Part shown: in pieces, positions 44,027 to 52,952 of the stretch | Layout: every line of letters starts with the position of its first letter | How positions within the stretch are numbered: the stretch's first letter is position 1 | From: Bacillota bacterium | Lineage (GTDB): Bacteria > Bacillota > Clostridia > Christensenellales > CAG-138 | DNA length: 53,794 nucleotides | Assembly (NCBI GenBank): GCA_023395595.1 | Contig: JAEWYO010000009.1 | Location: 1 to 53,794, forward strand | Direction: 5' to 3' | Notes under the pieces: model-generated | The model's input: only the letters and a program-made list of their open reading frames with translations | Databases searched by the model: none | Told to the model about the DNA's origin: nothing | Translations under genes and position numbers: made by a program

Positions 44027-45703
44027 TTATTTCGCGTTATTAATGTGCCGATACACCCTTGCTTCGTATGGTTGGAGAACGCTGCCTTCGTAATCCGCTA
44101 CATTCGAAAGAACGCATTCGCCCAGCGGCACGGTAGACACGGTTGCCGCTTTCCCGCTCATGTTGCACAAAACCGTAACGGTTTCGGCGCGCAATGTTCG
44201 CGTATACGCAAACACCTGCGGATGATCCCGCTCGATCAAGGCGAAATCGCCATAGATCAGCGTCTCGCTCTCAGAGCGAAAACGCAGGAGCTTGCGATAA
44301 AAATGCAGAATGCTGTTCGGGTCTCGTTCCGCCGCCTCTACGTTGATTGTGTCATGGTTCGGGTTGACCATCAGCCACGGTGTTCCCGTTGTGAATCCCG
44401 CGTTCGCCTCCGCGCTCCATTGCATCGGCACGCGCGCATTGTCGCGTCCTTTTTGTAAAATCGCTCGCCATGCCGCGTCCGCCTCCCCGCGCGCGGCGGC
44501 AAGGCGATAGAAATTGAGGCTTTCGAGGTCGCGAATATCCGAAAGATCGGAAAACGGTACGTTCGTCATGCCCAACTCTTCTCCCTGATAGAGAAACGGC
44601 GTCCCGCGCAGCAAATGCATCGCAACGCCCAGCATCTTCGCCGAACGAACGCGCAGTTCCTCGCTTTTCACGCTGCCAAAGCGCGAGACAGGGCGCGGCT
44701 GGTCATGGTTCGACCAGAAGAGGCTGCTCCACCCGGATGCAAGCGCGTTCTGCCAATCTTCGATAATAGACTTAAACCGCGCAAGATCCCACGGAACGAT
44801 CTCCCATTTTCCACTCTTGCCACTGTCGATGTCCATCACGTCAAACGAGAACACCATATCCAGCTCGTGCTGTGAAGGATCGACATAGGTAAACCCGGTT
44901 GCGCTGCTGCTAAACGGCGTTTCGCCGACGCACATGCAATCCCGCCCGTCAAAGCAGGTACGGCGCATCTCCTTGAGGTACTCGTGCGCAGCCGGCAGGT
45001 CGGCAAAGTGCTCCGGCGCAAACACATAGCCTTCCGGCGAAGGCGTGCCCGTGCCATCCGGCAACCCCTCCGCCTTGGCAATGAGATTGATGACGTCCAT
45101 GCGAAACCCGTCCACGCCGCGGTCAAACCAACGGTTCATCATGGCATAGACTTCGGCACGCACAGCAGGGTTTTTCCAGTTGAGATCGGGTTGCTTTTTA
45201 GAGAACAGATGCAGGTACCACTGATCGGTCAAATCATCATATTTCCAGGCAGACGGCGTGAAGAATGAAGCCCAGTTGTTGGGTTCCCTGCAGTCCTTGC
45301 CGTCTCGCCAGATGTAGTAGTCGCGATACGGGTTGTCCTTGCCCTTTCTGGATTCGACAAACCAGGCGTGCTCGTCGGAACTGTGGTTGACCACGAGATC
45401 CATAATCAGCCGCATCCCACGCGCATGCAGCCCGGAAAGCAGCGCGTCAAACTCCGCCATCGTGCCAAATTCCTGCATGATGGCTTCATAGTCGCGAATG
45501 TCATAACCCATATCGTCGTTGGGAGAATCGTAGACCGGATTGAGCCAAACCGCGCCTACGCCAAGCGAGGCGATGTAGTCCAGCTTTTGCGAAATTCCGG
45601 CAAGGTCTCCAATTCCGTCTCCGTTGGAGTCAAAAAAACTGCGCGGATAGATCTGGTATACCGCGCATTCCTTCCACCAAGCTTTCTTGATTTCCGTATC
45701 CAT
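44027..45703 (-). CDS. GH13 alpha-glucosidase (oligo-1,6-glucosidase type)
   Basis: A 558-residue cytoplasmic GH13 hydrolase. Conserved regions are DLVVNHSSDEH (region I), DGFRMDVINLI (nucleophile Asp), CVGETPF (acid/base Glu) and FWSNHDQPRP (transition-state Asp). Overall order resembles MalL-type oligo-1,6-glucosidase, trehalulose hydrolase or alpha-glucosidase enzymes (VYQIYPRSFFDSNGDGIGDL at the N-terminus). ATG at 45703 with AGGATG upstream was chosen. It is the last gene of the operon and would release glucose from imported alpha-glucosides. Confidence 0.92.
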   Translation of the reverse strand: MDTEIKKAWWKECAVYQIYPRSFFDSNGDGIGDLAGISQKLDYIASLGVGAVWLNPVYDSPNDDMGYDIRDYEAIMQEFGTMAEFDALLSGLHARGMRLIMDLVVNHSSDEHAWFVESRKGKDNPYRDYYIWRDGKDCREPNNWASFFTPSAWKYDDLTDQWYLHLFSKKQPDLNWKNPAVRAEVYAMMNRWFDRGVDGFRMDVINLIAKAEGLPDGTGTPSPEGYVFAPEHFADLPAAHEYLKEMRRTCFDGRDCMCVGETPFSSSATGFTYVDPSQHELDMVFSFDVMDIDSGKSGKWEIVPWDLARFKSIIEDWQNALASGWSSLFWSNHDQPRPVSRFGSVKSEELRVRSAKMLGVAMHLLRGTPFLYQGEELGMTNVPFSDLSDIRDLESLNFYRLAAARGEADAAWRAILQKGRDNARVPMQWSAEANAGFTTGTPWLMVNPNHDTINVEAAERDPNSILHFYRKLLRFRSESETLIYGDFALIERDHPQVFAYTRTLRAETVTVLCNMSGKAATVSTVPLGECVLSNVADYEGSVLQPYEARVYRHINNAK

Positions 45704-45743
45704 CAACAATCATCCTTTCGAACGATATTCTAAGTCTGCTTTT

Positions 45744-46478
45744 TTATTTGCGGCTTACGTCAAGCAATCCCTGCGCTGCCTGATACAGGGGCGCATATTG
45801 CTGCGAGAGCAGCAGCTTCAGTTGATACTCCGCCGCCTCGCGCGTCTTGCCGTATCCGGGCATCAACCGGCACAGCAGTTCCGGTGAAGTGGTCTGTTCC
45901 GCGCGCCGGAGCGGCGAAAACGCGTCCGCAGAATTCCCTTGCAGCAGCGCGAGCACGCACATAGCGGCCTTGACCTGAATCTCCTCAAACGCCGCTGCTT
46001 CCTCTCCGCGCCGGATACGCAAGAGCCCGACATAAATGTGAAACAGCGCGTCTTCCTGCAACGCCTGCGCGGGTTTTCGCGCGGGCTCGCGGGCGGAAAG
46101 ATCGATGGGTTCCCAACACTCCCGCCGCCAGAGATAGCGTCCCGCGCCATGCGGAAACGTTTTAAGTTGTTCAGGTGTGATGATGCCAAAGTCGCACAAC
46201 ACCCCGTCGGAAAACAATAGCTGCACTGCGTCGCCATACACGACCCGCAGCGCGTCGATTTCGCCGAACTGCGCAAGCCGCACTACCGTTTCCAGCAGAG
46301 GCGCTTTCGCGTCCGCTTCGACAAACACCAGAAAATCCAGGTCGGAACTATCATCTAAGCGTTCCCGCTCCGCGTTGGAGCCAAACGCCGCGACGGCAAG
46401 CACGCCATCCTGTCCAGCATAATAGGCTGCAATCTCGTCCATGCGGCGCAGCGACCGCTCCCGTTGACCCATGTGCAC
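45744..46478 (-). CDS. Small nucleotidyltransferase-fold protein
   Basis: A 244-residue protein with the polymerase-beta-like nucleotidyltransferase signature AAFGSNAERERLDDSSDLDFLVFV (G-S near residue 33 and the metal-binding D-x-D about 13 residues later; shown here as two features, FGS and SDLDFLV). The C-terminal half is helical. The layout recalls streptomycin/lincosamide nucleotidyltransferases, but conservation is too weak to predict resistance. It begins 3 nt after the GH31 stop, using GTG (46478) or ATG (46472) with no clear ribosome site, so it depends on upstream translation. Its presence among glucosidases is unexplained. Confidence 0.78.
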   Translation of the reverse strand: MHMGQRERSLRRMDEIAAYYAGQDGVLAVAAFGSNAERERLDDSSDLDFLVFVEADAKAPLLETVVRLAQFGEIDALRVVYGDAVQLLFSDGVLCDFGIITPEQLKTFPHGAGRYLWRRECWEPIDLSAREPARKPAQALQEDALFHIYVGLLRIRRGEEAAAFEEIQVKAAMCVLALLQGNSADAFSPLRRAEQTTSPELLCRLMPGYGKTREAAEYQLKLLLSQQYAPLYQAAQGLLDVSRK

Positions 46479-46481
46479 GGA

Positions 46482-48428
46482 TTATCTCTGCGCAAATCGC
46501 AACGCGGAGACATCCAGCACGCGCAGATTTGCTTGCGCAATCTCGCCGTTTGTCAGAACCGCGCGACTGCCGAACGCATCCGAATAGTCCAAGTTTGCTT
46601 TGCCGGAGATCGCGACCACCGGCGTATGCCTCTGCTCCACGCTGTTGCCGACATCGCCGCCGAGCAGCAGGCTCTCGGGCAGATTGAGCACCACCGCGCC
46701 CGGCGTGCGCAGGAAGACGGGGATTTCGTCGCGACCGGCGTTCACAAACACCGTTTGCCCACCCGTTAGCGTTTCTTGTGTGAGGAAGCAATACCACTGC
46801 CCGTCCGGCAGGTATACATCGCGTCCTGTCGCACCCTCATGCAGCACAGGTGCCACCAAAAGATCACCCAGCATAAACTCATCATGGCAGACCTGCGCCT
46901 GTTGATCGTTCGGATAATCCAAAACAAGATGCCGCATCATCGGCAGATGCGATTCAACCGCAATCTTCGCCTGACGGAGCAGCTCCGGCAGGAGGTTCAT
47001 CCGCAGCAGCGCGTAGAATCGCGCAACGCGCTCCACGCTCTCATCCTTTGCGTGCAGGGCGATGTTCCACGGGCTTCTGTCGTTGACAAGACCCGTGTCA
47101 AACCCGCCGAACTGTCCGCCGAGTGGTTCGCTGTGCCACTGCATCACGGGCACGAACGCCGCCATCGCGGTGGAGCGCAGATAGAGTTCCGCACTGGGCA
47201 ACGGCCCCGCGAACCCGCCGATATCAAAGCTCCAGAATGGCACGCCGGAAAGCCCAAGCGAAAGCCCAGCGCCCAGCACGGAGCGCATCTCCTCAAACGA
47301 GGATACCTGATCGCCCGCCCAGTGAATCGGGGTTGTCTGCGCGCCAAGATACCCCGCGCGTGAGAAAAGCATGCGGTTATTTCCGATTGCGCGGGTATAT
47401 GCCGCTTCATAATCCGCAACATAGCGGTTGCGCATCGTGATGCCGCTTTGTCCGTTGTGGAAGCGCACGGAAAGATCGTGCATGAATTCCCCGCCGTCGG
47501 TCTTGAAGCCATCTACGCCCATCTCCATAAGATAGCGCCGCTTTTCCATCCACCAAGAGCAGAGCTCCGGCACGGAAAAATCCGGCACATGCGCGCCGAT
47601 AAACCATTGCCGCGGGATGCGATAGGGCGTTCCATCCGCGTTGAGCACCACGTAGCCCTGCTCTAGCGCGTAAGCATCGTCGCGGTCGTGCTGCGGGCAG
47701 ACTTCACCTTCTTCGAGTTGTTTGAGCGCGGGAATCTGCCAGAGAATCAGGCGAATGCCCATGCGGTGCATGCGCTCAATCATCGCCTGCGGGTTCGGCC
47801 AGGGTTCGCGAAAGCGCATGTCGGAGGCGGAGAACGCTTCTTGCCCGCCTTTGCCCTCATAGTCCGCACCGTTCCAAAGATAGAACGTCGCCTCGTCGCT
47901 CCAGGCCTCGATGACGAGCGACGTCACCGGATAGCCGGAGGATTCAATCTTGTCGAGCTGCTCCTCCACATCCCGCTGGCTTTTCCAGCGGTTGGCGGAC
48001 GCCCATGGGCCAAACGCCCAGTCCGGCGGAAGCACGGGTTCACCCGTTTGCTCCACGAACTGTGCAATCATCTCGCGCGGAGTACCAAATAGAAAATGTA
48101 CGTCACACTCGCCTTCCGGCAGCGCGATCTCTACATGCCCGCTCGAAAGCGTGAAGGTTGCCGCAGCGTCGCTTTCCACAAACACACCGTGTCCATCGTT
48201 ACAAAAGAAGAACGGCAGCGGAAAATAGGTGTTCTCGCCTTGATGGGTGAATTTCTCGATGATGGTCGTCTCCGTAGCCTTGCCCATGCGATCTACGCCG
48301 TCGAAGCGCTCGCCCATGCCATAGGCAATCGTGGCATCGCAGTCATACGAGAGCACGCTGCGGCCATCCTTGGTTATTTCGCTCAGGTTTTTGATTTTCG
48401 TGTTGTTTTGATTGTGTAACCGGGTCAT
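46482..48428 (-). CDS. GH31 family alpha-glycosidase
   Basis: A 648-residue GH31 enzyme without signal peptide, acting on imported alpha-glucosides or xylosides. The nucleophile Asp is in VDGFKTDGGEF and the acid/base Asp in IHWAGDQVSSFEEMR. PPDWAFGPWASANRWKSQ opens the catalytic barrel; a beta-sandwich N-terminal domain precedes it. GFKTDGGE resembles alpha-xylosidase/sulfoquinovosidase-related branches as well as glucosidases, so substrate is open. AAAGG precedes the ATG by 6 nt. Confidence 0.9.
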   Translation of the reverse strand: MTRLHNQNNTKIKNLSEITKDGRSVLSYDCDATIAYGMGERFDGVDRMGKATETTIIEKFTHQGENTYFPLPFFFCNDGHGVFVESDAAATFTLSSGHVEIALPEGECDVHFLFGTPREMIAQFVEQTGEPVLPPDWAFGPWASANRWKSQRDVEEQLDKIESSGYPVTSLVIEAWSDEATFYLWNGADYEGKGGQEAFSASDMRFREPWPNPQAMIERMHRMGIRLILWQIPALKQLEEGEVCPQHDRDDAYALEQGYVVLNADGTPYRIPRQWFIGAHVPDFSVPELCSWWMEKRRYLMEMGVDGFKTDGGEFMHDLSVRFHNGQSGITMRNRYVADYEAAYTRAIGNNRMLFSRAGYLGAQTTPIHWAGDQVSSFEEMRSVLGAGLSLGLSGVPFWSFDIGGFAGPLPSAELYLRSTAMAAFVPVMQWHSEPLGGQFGGFDTGLVNDRSPWNIALHAKDESVERVARFYALLRMNLLPELLRQAKIAVESHLPMMRHLVLDYPNDQQAQVCHDEFMLGDLLVAPVLHEGATGRDVYLPDGQWYCFLTQETLTGGQTVFVNAGRDEIPVFLRTPGAVVLNLPESLLLGGDVGNSVEQRHTPVVAISGKANLDYSDAFGSRAVLTNGEIAQANLRVLDVSALRFAQR

Positions 48429-48441
48429 ATCTGCCTTTCAA

Positions 48442-48463
48442 AACGCCCCGCAGAGGGGGCGTT
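48442..48463 (-). terminator. Weak terminator or attenuator between lacI and GH31 genes
   Basis: Perfect 8-bp stem AACGCCCC/GGGGCGTT with a 6-nt loop and only a short T stretch, in the 59-nt gap after the LacI stop. It overlaps the region just before the GH31 ribosome site. Confidence 0.5.
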
Positions 48464-48487
48464 CATGCGTTGTGATTCTTTTTTGTG

Positions 48488-49507
48488 TTACAGCCGCCGG
48501 ATCGATTCCCGCTCGATGATTTTGAGCGGCAGCTCGATGCAGCGCGGCTCGGCAATGCGGTTGTCGATGTCCTCCAAGATGATCTCCACCGCGAGCTTGC
48601 CTTTCATCTCAATATCCTGCGCCACGGTTGTGATCGAAGGTGAGGTGTACTCCGCAAGATTCAGGTTGTCAAAACCCATGATCGAGATGTCCTGCGGAAT
48701 CTTGCGTCCGCTCTGGAGCACCTGCTTCATCGCGCCCATCGCGATGATATCCGCCGTGCAGAACATCGCGGTGATTTCGCTTGCTTGATCCAGCGCCTTT
48801 GCCGCGCAATCAAGCCCGGACTGAAAGCTGACCACGCCGGGGAACACCAGGCGTTTCTGGTAAGCGATTCCGCTTTCCTCCAGCGCCTGACGATAGCCAT
48901 CGAAGCGAAGCTGGGTCACGCCCTGTTCCCGCAGCGCGCCGGAGATGAACGCGATATCCCTGTGTCCGCGGTCGATGAGATATTTCGTCGCGATGTATCC
49001 GCCGCGTCGATCGTCCACCTTGACCTCGTGGAACCGCTCCGGGTTTTGATAGGTATCCACCAGCACCACGGGCATGTTTGCCTTCTTGAGGTCGCTATAA
49101 AACTCCTTGGAATAGGAACCCACGATGATCATGCCATCGAGGCTTCTCTGCTGTGCGAGCTTGAGAAAACTCTCGTCCGCGTCCGTGCCGGAGACAATTA
49201 CATGATAACCTTCCTGCCGGCATTCATATTCGATACTGCTAAAGAGCTTGCTGTAAAACGGGTTGTCAAACATGAGCTTGCTGCCGGGCTCCGTCTGCGG
49301 GCTGCAAACCCCGATCAGACGGGACTTGTGGCTTGCCAATCCCCGTGCGGTATAGTTCGGCACGTAACCTAAGCGTTCCACCGCGCTGAGCACGAGCTCG
49401 CGCGTTTCCGGGCGGACACCGTCCTTGTCGTTGAGCACATAAGAGACCGCCGCGATGGAAAGCCCGGTATCCTCCGCAACATCTTTGATCGTGATTCTCT
49501 TACTCAA
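48488..49507 (-). CDS. LacI-family repressor of the alpha-glucoside operon
   Basis: A 339-residue regulator with helix-turn-helix TIKDVAEDTGLSIAAVSYVLN, the hinge NYTARGLA and a type I sensor domain (RLIGVCSPQTEPG onward). It starts at TTG 49507 with AAAGGAA 7 nt upstream; no ATG fits the conserved start. The likely operators are the CTTAAGCGCTTAAG palindromes at 52811 and 52953 upstream of the binding-protein gene, which have the central CG typical of LacI sites. Tandem 17-bp repeats lie just before the gene. Confidence 0.9.
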   Translation of the reverse strand: MSKRITIKDVAEDTGLSIAAVSYVLNDKDGVRPETRELVLSAVERLGYVPNYTARGLASHKSRLIGVCSPQTEPGSKLMFDNPFYSKLFSSIEYECRQEGYHVIVSGTDADESFLKLAQQRSLDGMIIVGSYSKEFYSDLKKANMPVVLVDTYQNPERFHEVKVDDRRGGYIATKYLIDRGHRDIAFISGALREQGVTQLRFDGYRQALEESGIAYQKRLVFPGVVSFQSGLDCAAKALDQASEITAMFCTADIIAMGAMKQVLQSGRKIPQDISIMGFDNLNLAEYTSPSITTVAQDIEMKGKLAVEIILEDIDNRIAEPRCIELPLKIIERESIRRL

Positions 49508-49550
49508 GTCAAGTTCCTTTCCCGCGCGCCGCGAGGTGTCATTTTTTGCG

Positions 49551-49601
49551 TGTTTTCTTCTTAATATTGTTTACTTCTTAATAGTGTTTTCTTCTTATTT
49601 G
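49551..49601. repeat. Three tandem 17-bp direct repeats upstream of lacI
   Basis: Units TGTTTTCTTCTTAATAT, TGTTTACTTCTTAATAG and TGTTTTCTTCTTATTTG lie head to tail between the permease stop and the LacI start. On the transcribed strand they are purine-rich (AAGAAGAAAACA). They could be a regulator array, an mRNA element or slippage-derived DNA. Confidence 0.75.
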
Positions 49602-49609
49602 TAACAATC

Positions 49610-50449
49610 TTAACCCTTGATTCCCCCGAGTGTGAGCCCGTCTTTCATCTTGCTCTGCGCGGCAAGATAGATCAGCACCACAGGCACAATCGAGATCAAA
49701 CTGCCCGCCATCTGCACACCGAAGTTTCGCTCAAACTGTCCGTTCACCATGCCGAGTGCGACGGGAACCGTCATCATCTCCGGCTTTGTGAGCATGACCA
49801 GCGGCCAGAGATAATCGTTCCACGCATCCATGAACGTGATAACCGCATAGCCAGCGATGACCGGCAGCGACAGCGGCAGAATCACCTTCCAGAGAACGGT
49901 GAAATACGAAGCTCCGTCGATCCGCGCCGCGTCGATGTAATCATCCGGTATCGTGCGCATATGCTGCACCAGCAGGAAGATGCCGAACACGCGAAACAGC
50001 GAAGGAATGATCACGCTGCCGTAGGTATTGCTCAGCCCCGCGCTGTTGAAGAGCATGAACAGCGGAATCAGTGTGCTCTGAAACGGAATCATCAGCGTGG
50101 CAAGATACACCTTCAAAAGCGCTTCGCTCCCGCGAAATGGAATCTTCGCAAACGCGAACGCCGCCATGCTGCACGTAACGATTGAGATGATCGAATACGA
50201 AACCGAGACGATCGCACTGTTGCGCAGCACTTTTCCAAACGGGAACCGCGCAAACAGGTCTGCAAAGTTTTGCAGCGTGATCTCCTTTGGAAACCACTCG
50301 ATCGGATAGGTAAAGATCGCGGTCTGTGTCTTGAGCGCGGTGATAATCATCCAATACAGCGGAATGACGATAATCAGCCCGACGCCGGTCGCAAACACAT
50401 AAAACCAGAGGTTCGAGAGCGCTTTTTTCTTCTGCATCGGATTACGCAT
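49610..50449 (-). CDS. Alpha-glucoside ABC permease, MalG type
   Basis: A 279-residue permease with six predicted helices and the EAA loop YIDAARIDGASYFTVLWKVI. Other family segments are ALKTQTAIFTYPIEWFP (after helix 1) and FMDAWNDYLWPLVML. The start overlaps the MalF-type gene by 8 nt. It pairs with MalF and an ATPase (MsiK/UgpC type) that is not encoded here, as is usual for Gram-positive oligosaccharide importers with a shared ATPase. Confidence 0.91.
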   Translation of the reverse strand: MRNPMQKKKALSNLWFYVFATGVGLIIVIPLYWMIITALKTQTAIFTYPIEWFPKEITLQNFADLFARFPFGKVLRNSAIVSVSYSIISIVTCSMAAFAFAKIPFRGSEALLKVYLATLMIPFQSTLIPLFMLFNSAGLSNTYGSVIIPSLFRVFGIFLLVQHMRTIPDDYIDAARIDGASYFTVLWKVILPLSLPVIAGYAVITFMDAWNDYLWPLVMLTKPEMMTVPVALGMVNGQFERNFGVQMAGSLISIVPVVLIYLAAQSKMKDGLTLGGIKG

Positions 50450-51353
50450 CGTAGTTCACCCACTTTTTCTGGAGTTTCTGCTGTAGATACGTAAAGAGGA
50501 ACACGATTGCAAACAGCAGCCACGACAGCGCAGAAGCATACCCCATTTTATAATAACTAAAGCCATATTTGTAGATGCGTTCTACAATCACCTGCGTGGC
50601 TCCCGCGGGTCCTGCGTTGGTCATGATCATCACCTGCGGGAAGAGCATAAACGAGTTGATCAGGCTGATGATCAGCACGAAAAACACCATCGGGGTCAGC
50701 ATCGGCAGGGTAATCTTGAGGAAGCTCTGGAATCTGCCCGCGCCGTCGAGATGCGCCGCCTCGTAATAAATCGGGTTAATGTTCTTAAGCCCGCCGAGGA
50801 AGATCAGCCCGTAAAAACCCATATCCTTCCAAACGGAAGCCAGGACGATTCCGAACATCGCCCACTTCGGGTCCTGCAGCCATGCCGGGCCATCGATACC
50901 GACCCGCGCGAGGATGTCGTTGAGGATGCCATATTGCGGATCGAGCACCCATTTCCAGATGATCGCGCCCGCAACCCAGCTCGTCAACACCGGGATATAA
51001 AACAGCAGCCGATAGAACGCGGTGCCTTTGCGCGGTTTGTTGAGCAGCACCGCGATTCCGAGTGACGTCACAAGCATCAGCGGGATATAGAGCACCATGT
51101 ATTGCCCAACATGCAGAAGCGACATCCAGAATTCTTTGCTTTGTAGAATCTTGGAATAATTCTCCAGCCCGACAAAATTCTCCTGCCAAAACGAAGGTGA
51201 AAAGAGATCCAGCCCCTTGATTCCGCTCCAAGAGGTAAAACTAATGCCAAACGACAGCACAAACGGAATGGCTGCGATCAGCAAAAAGCCAACCATGCTC
51301 GGTGCGAGAAAAGCAGAGGCGGCAAGCGCGTGATTGTTCCGGTTTTTTCGCAT
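50442..51353 (-). CDS. Alpha-glucoside ABC permease, MalF type
   Basis: A 303-residue permease with about six helices and EAA loop YYEAAHLDGAGRFQSFLKITLP. FLAPSMVGFLLIAAIPFVLS is the first membrane segment. ATG at 51353 has TTTGGAGG 7 nt upstream; an earlier in-frame codon overlaps that site. The binding-protein gene lies 81 nt upstream, separated by a hairpin. Confidence 0.91.
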   Translation of the reverse strand: MRKNRNNHALAASAFLAPSMVGFLLIAAIPFVLSFGISFTSWSGIKGLDLFSPSFWQENFVGLENYSKILQSKEFWMSLLHVGQYMVLYIPLMLVTSLGIAVLLNKPRKGTAFYRLLFYIPVLTSWVAGAIIWKWVLDPQYGILNDILARVGIDGPAWLQDPKWAMFGIVLASVWKDMGFYGLIFLGGLKNINPIYYEAAHLDGAGRFQSFLKITLPMLTPMVFFVLIISLINSFMLFPQVMIMTNAGPAGATQVIVERIYKYGFSYYKMGYASALSWLLFAIVFLFTYLQQKLQKKWVNYDA

Positions 51354-51378
51354 GGAAGTTCCTCCAAATCCGGCTGGC

Positions 51379-51407
51379 GGGAGCAAGGGCGTATTCCCCC
51401 TGCTCCC
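51379..51407 (-). other. Intercistronic hairpin after binding-protein gene
   Basis: Perfect 7-bp stem GGGAGCA/TGCTCCC extended by GGG/CCC and lacking a T-run, between the binding-protein and MalF-type genes; probably sets a higher level of binding protein. Confidence 0.6.
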
Positions 51408-51434
51408 ACCAACGAAACAACGAGAGTTTCTTTA

Positions 51435-52760
51435 TTACTTGAGCGTGATGGCTGCTTCCAGAGCTGCCTGCGCATCATCCAGCGCCTGCTGCGGGGTCTT
51501 GCTGCCGCTTGCCGCGGCTTCCAGCTCTGCGCCAAGGATGTCCGCCATCTGGCTGAACTGCGCAATCTGCGGCACGGGCACAACATAGTCGAGCGAATCA
51601 AACACTGCCTGACGGTTGGCCGGCGGGGTCAGCTTTGCATACTGATCCATCGCGGATTGATACGTTGCGCAGGGCAGTTCCCAGCCGAGCTGGACGCGAA
51701 GCTGCGCCACCTGTTCGCTCGTACCGATGAACTCAATCCACTTATAGGCGGCTTCCGCATTCTTGGAGTCCGCGCTGATAGCAAGGCCGTTTGCGAAGTA
51801 GTGCGTCGCTTTGGTCGCCGCACCGGGTTCGACCGCGATGTCCCAGTTGAAGGCGCAATCGGTCGTAAACGACGGGAACGCCCAAATACCGGTGACGATC
51901 ATGCCTGTTTTGCCGAGTTTGAACACGCCCCATTCATCGAGGCTGCCGCGCTGTTCCGTGCTCGGGCAAATGTTGGTGACCCGCACGTTGTCCACGAGGC
52001 GCTGCAGCGCCTGCACGTTTTCGGGACGGTTGACGGTGAAGGCGGTGTTGTCATCGTTGAGAAGTCCGCCGTTATACTGCTTGACCACCTTGAAGAATTC
52101 ATAGGTGGAGATCGGCTGAATCAGGCCGTAGTAATCATCGCCAAGAGCCTTGATCTTCAGCGCGGCTGCGTCGGCATCCGCCCAGGTCCAGTCCGCGGTC
52201 GGGTAGGCAACGCCGGCCTGATCGAAGAGGTCCTTGTTGTAGATCAGCACGACAGTAGAGTAGCTGTACGGCATGCCATATTTCGTTCCGTTGATCGAAA
52301 ACGCCTGGAGAGATTTTTCGGTCAGGACGCTCAGGTCGGTGCTCGTGGCTGCCATCATATCGTCCAGCGGCAGAATCGCTTTCTGATCCACATAGGACGG
52401 GAAGGCATCGAGACCGAGTTCGAAGCAGTCCGGCGCATCGCCGCCGCCAACGCGGGTCTGGAGCTGCGTGGCATAGGTGTCATAACCAAATGTTTCGATG
52501 TTGACCTTGATGTTGGGGTTCTCTTTCTCAAAGAGGTCTTTCATGAGGCCGAGCGTCAGGAGCCCGCCCTCGTTGGCAGAGAAGTTCATGAAGTCGATCG
52601 TGACCGGCTCCTCAGCCACAGGGGCTGCGGTTTCTGCCTGGGTTACTTCTTCTGTAGCGGCGGGTGCGGTCGCTTCCGGCGCGGCGGGCGCTTGGCAACC
52701 GGCAAAAAGACCCATAACTATTAGGACGACCATTAGGACTACCGTAGATTTTTTCAGCAC
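51435..52760 (-). CDS. Sugar-binding lipoprotein of the alpha-glucoside importer
   Basis: A 441-residue family 1 solute-binding lipoprotein. Signal peptide of about 21 residues ends in LFAGC, followed by an Ala/Pro/Glu linker. The mature part has VTIDFMNFSANEG, ENPNIKVNIETFGYD, KYGMPYSYSTVVLIYNKDLFD and GKTGMIVTGIWAFPSF. It starts at GTG 52760 with GGAGGAAAG 4 nt or more upstream. It heads the operon with permeases, LacI and two glucosidases; a promoter and LacI-type operator lie directly upstream. The sugar is likely an alpha-glucoside oligomer, by association. Confidence 0.91.
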   Translation of the reverse strand: MLKKSTVVLMVVLIVMGLFAGCQAPAAPEATAPAATEEVTQAETAAPVAEEPVTIDFMNFSANEGGLLTLGLMKDLFEKENPNIKVNIETFGYDTYATQLQTRVGGGDAPDCFELGLDAFPSYVDQKAILPLDDMMAATSTDLSVLTEKSLQAFSINGTKYGMPYSYSTVVLIYNKDLFDQAGVAYPTADWTWADADAAALKIKALGDDYYGLIQPISTYEFFKVVKQYNGGLLNDDNTAFTVNRPENVQALQRLVDNVRVTNICPSTEQRGSLDEWGVFKLGKTGMIVTGIWAFPSFTTDCAFNWDIAVEPGAATKATHYFANGLAISADSKNAEAAYKWIEFIGTSEQVAQLRVQLGWELPCATYQSAMDQYAKLTPPANRQAVFDSLDYVVPVPQIAQFSQMADILGAELEAAASGSKTPQQALDDAQAALEAAITLK

Positions 52761-52810
52761 AATTCTTTCCTCCTTTTAAACTTTCCGGATGACGATAGGT
52801 AACGGCGATC

Positions 52811-52824
52811 CTTAAGCGCTTAAG
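52811..52824. promoter_or_regulatory. LacI-type operator O1
   Basis: CTTAAGCGCTTAAG is a perfect 14-bp palindrome with the central CG of LacI-family sites, lying just downstream of the predicted start of transcription (near 52829). Confidence 0.7.
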
Positions 52825-52835
52825 TTGACAAATTC

Positions 52836-52864
52836 ATTCTATACGTTCTTGCTCGTTTTTTCAA
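52836..52864 (-). promoter_or_regulatory. Promoter of the alpha-glucoside operon
   Basis: On the minus strand TTGAAA (52859-52864), 17-nt spacer, TAGAAT (52836-52841), with operator O1 immediately after it. Confidence 0.6.
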
Positions 52865-52952
52865 TACCTGTTCTTTTTTTCAAACGTGATCATGTGAATC
52901 GAAGTAAGAATTTTTTCGGTCAAGGATGCGCCTGAGAAGTGAAATCGATTTG

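Noticed and set aside
49551..49601. CRISPR-like array
   Set aside because: Units are contiguous with no spacers and only 17 bp long.
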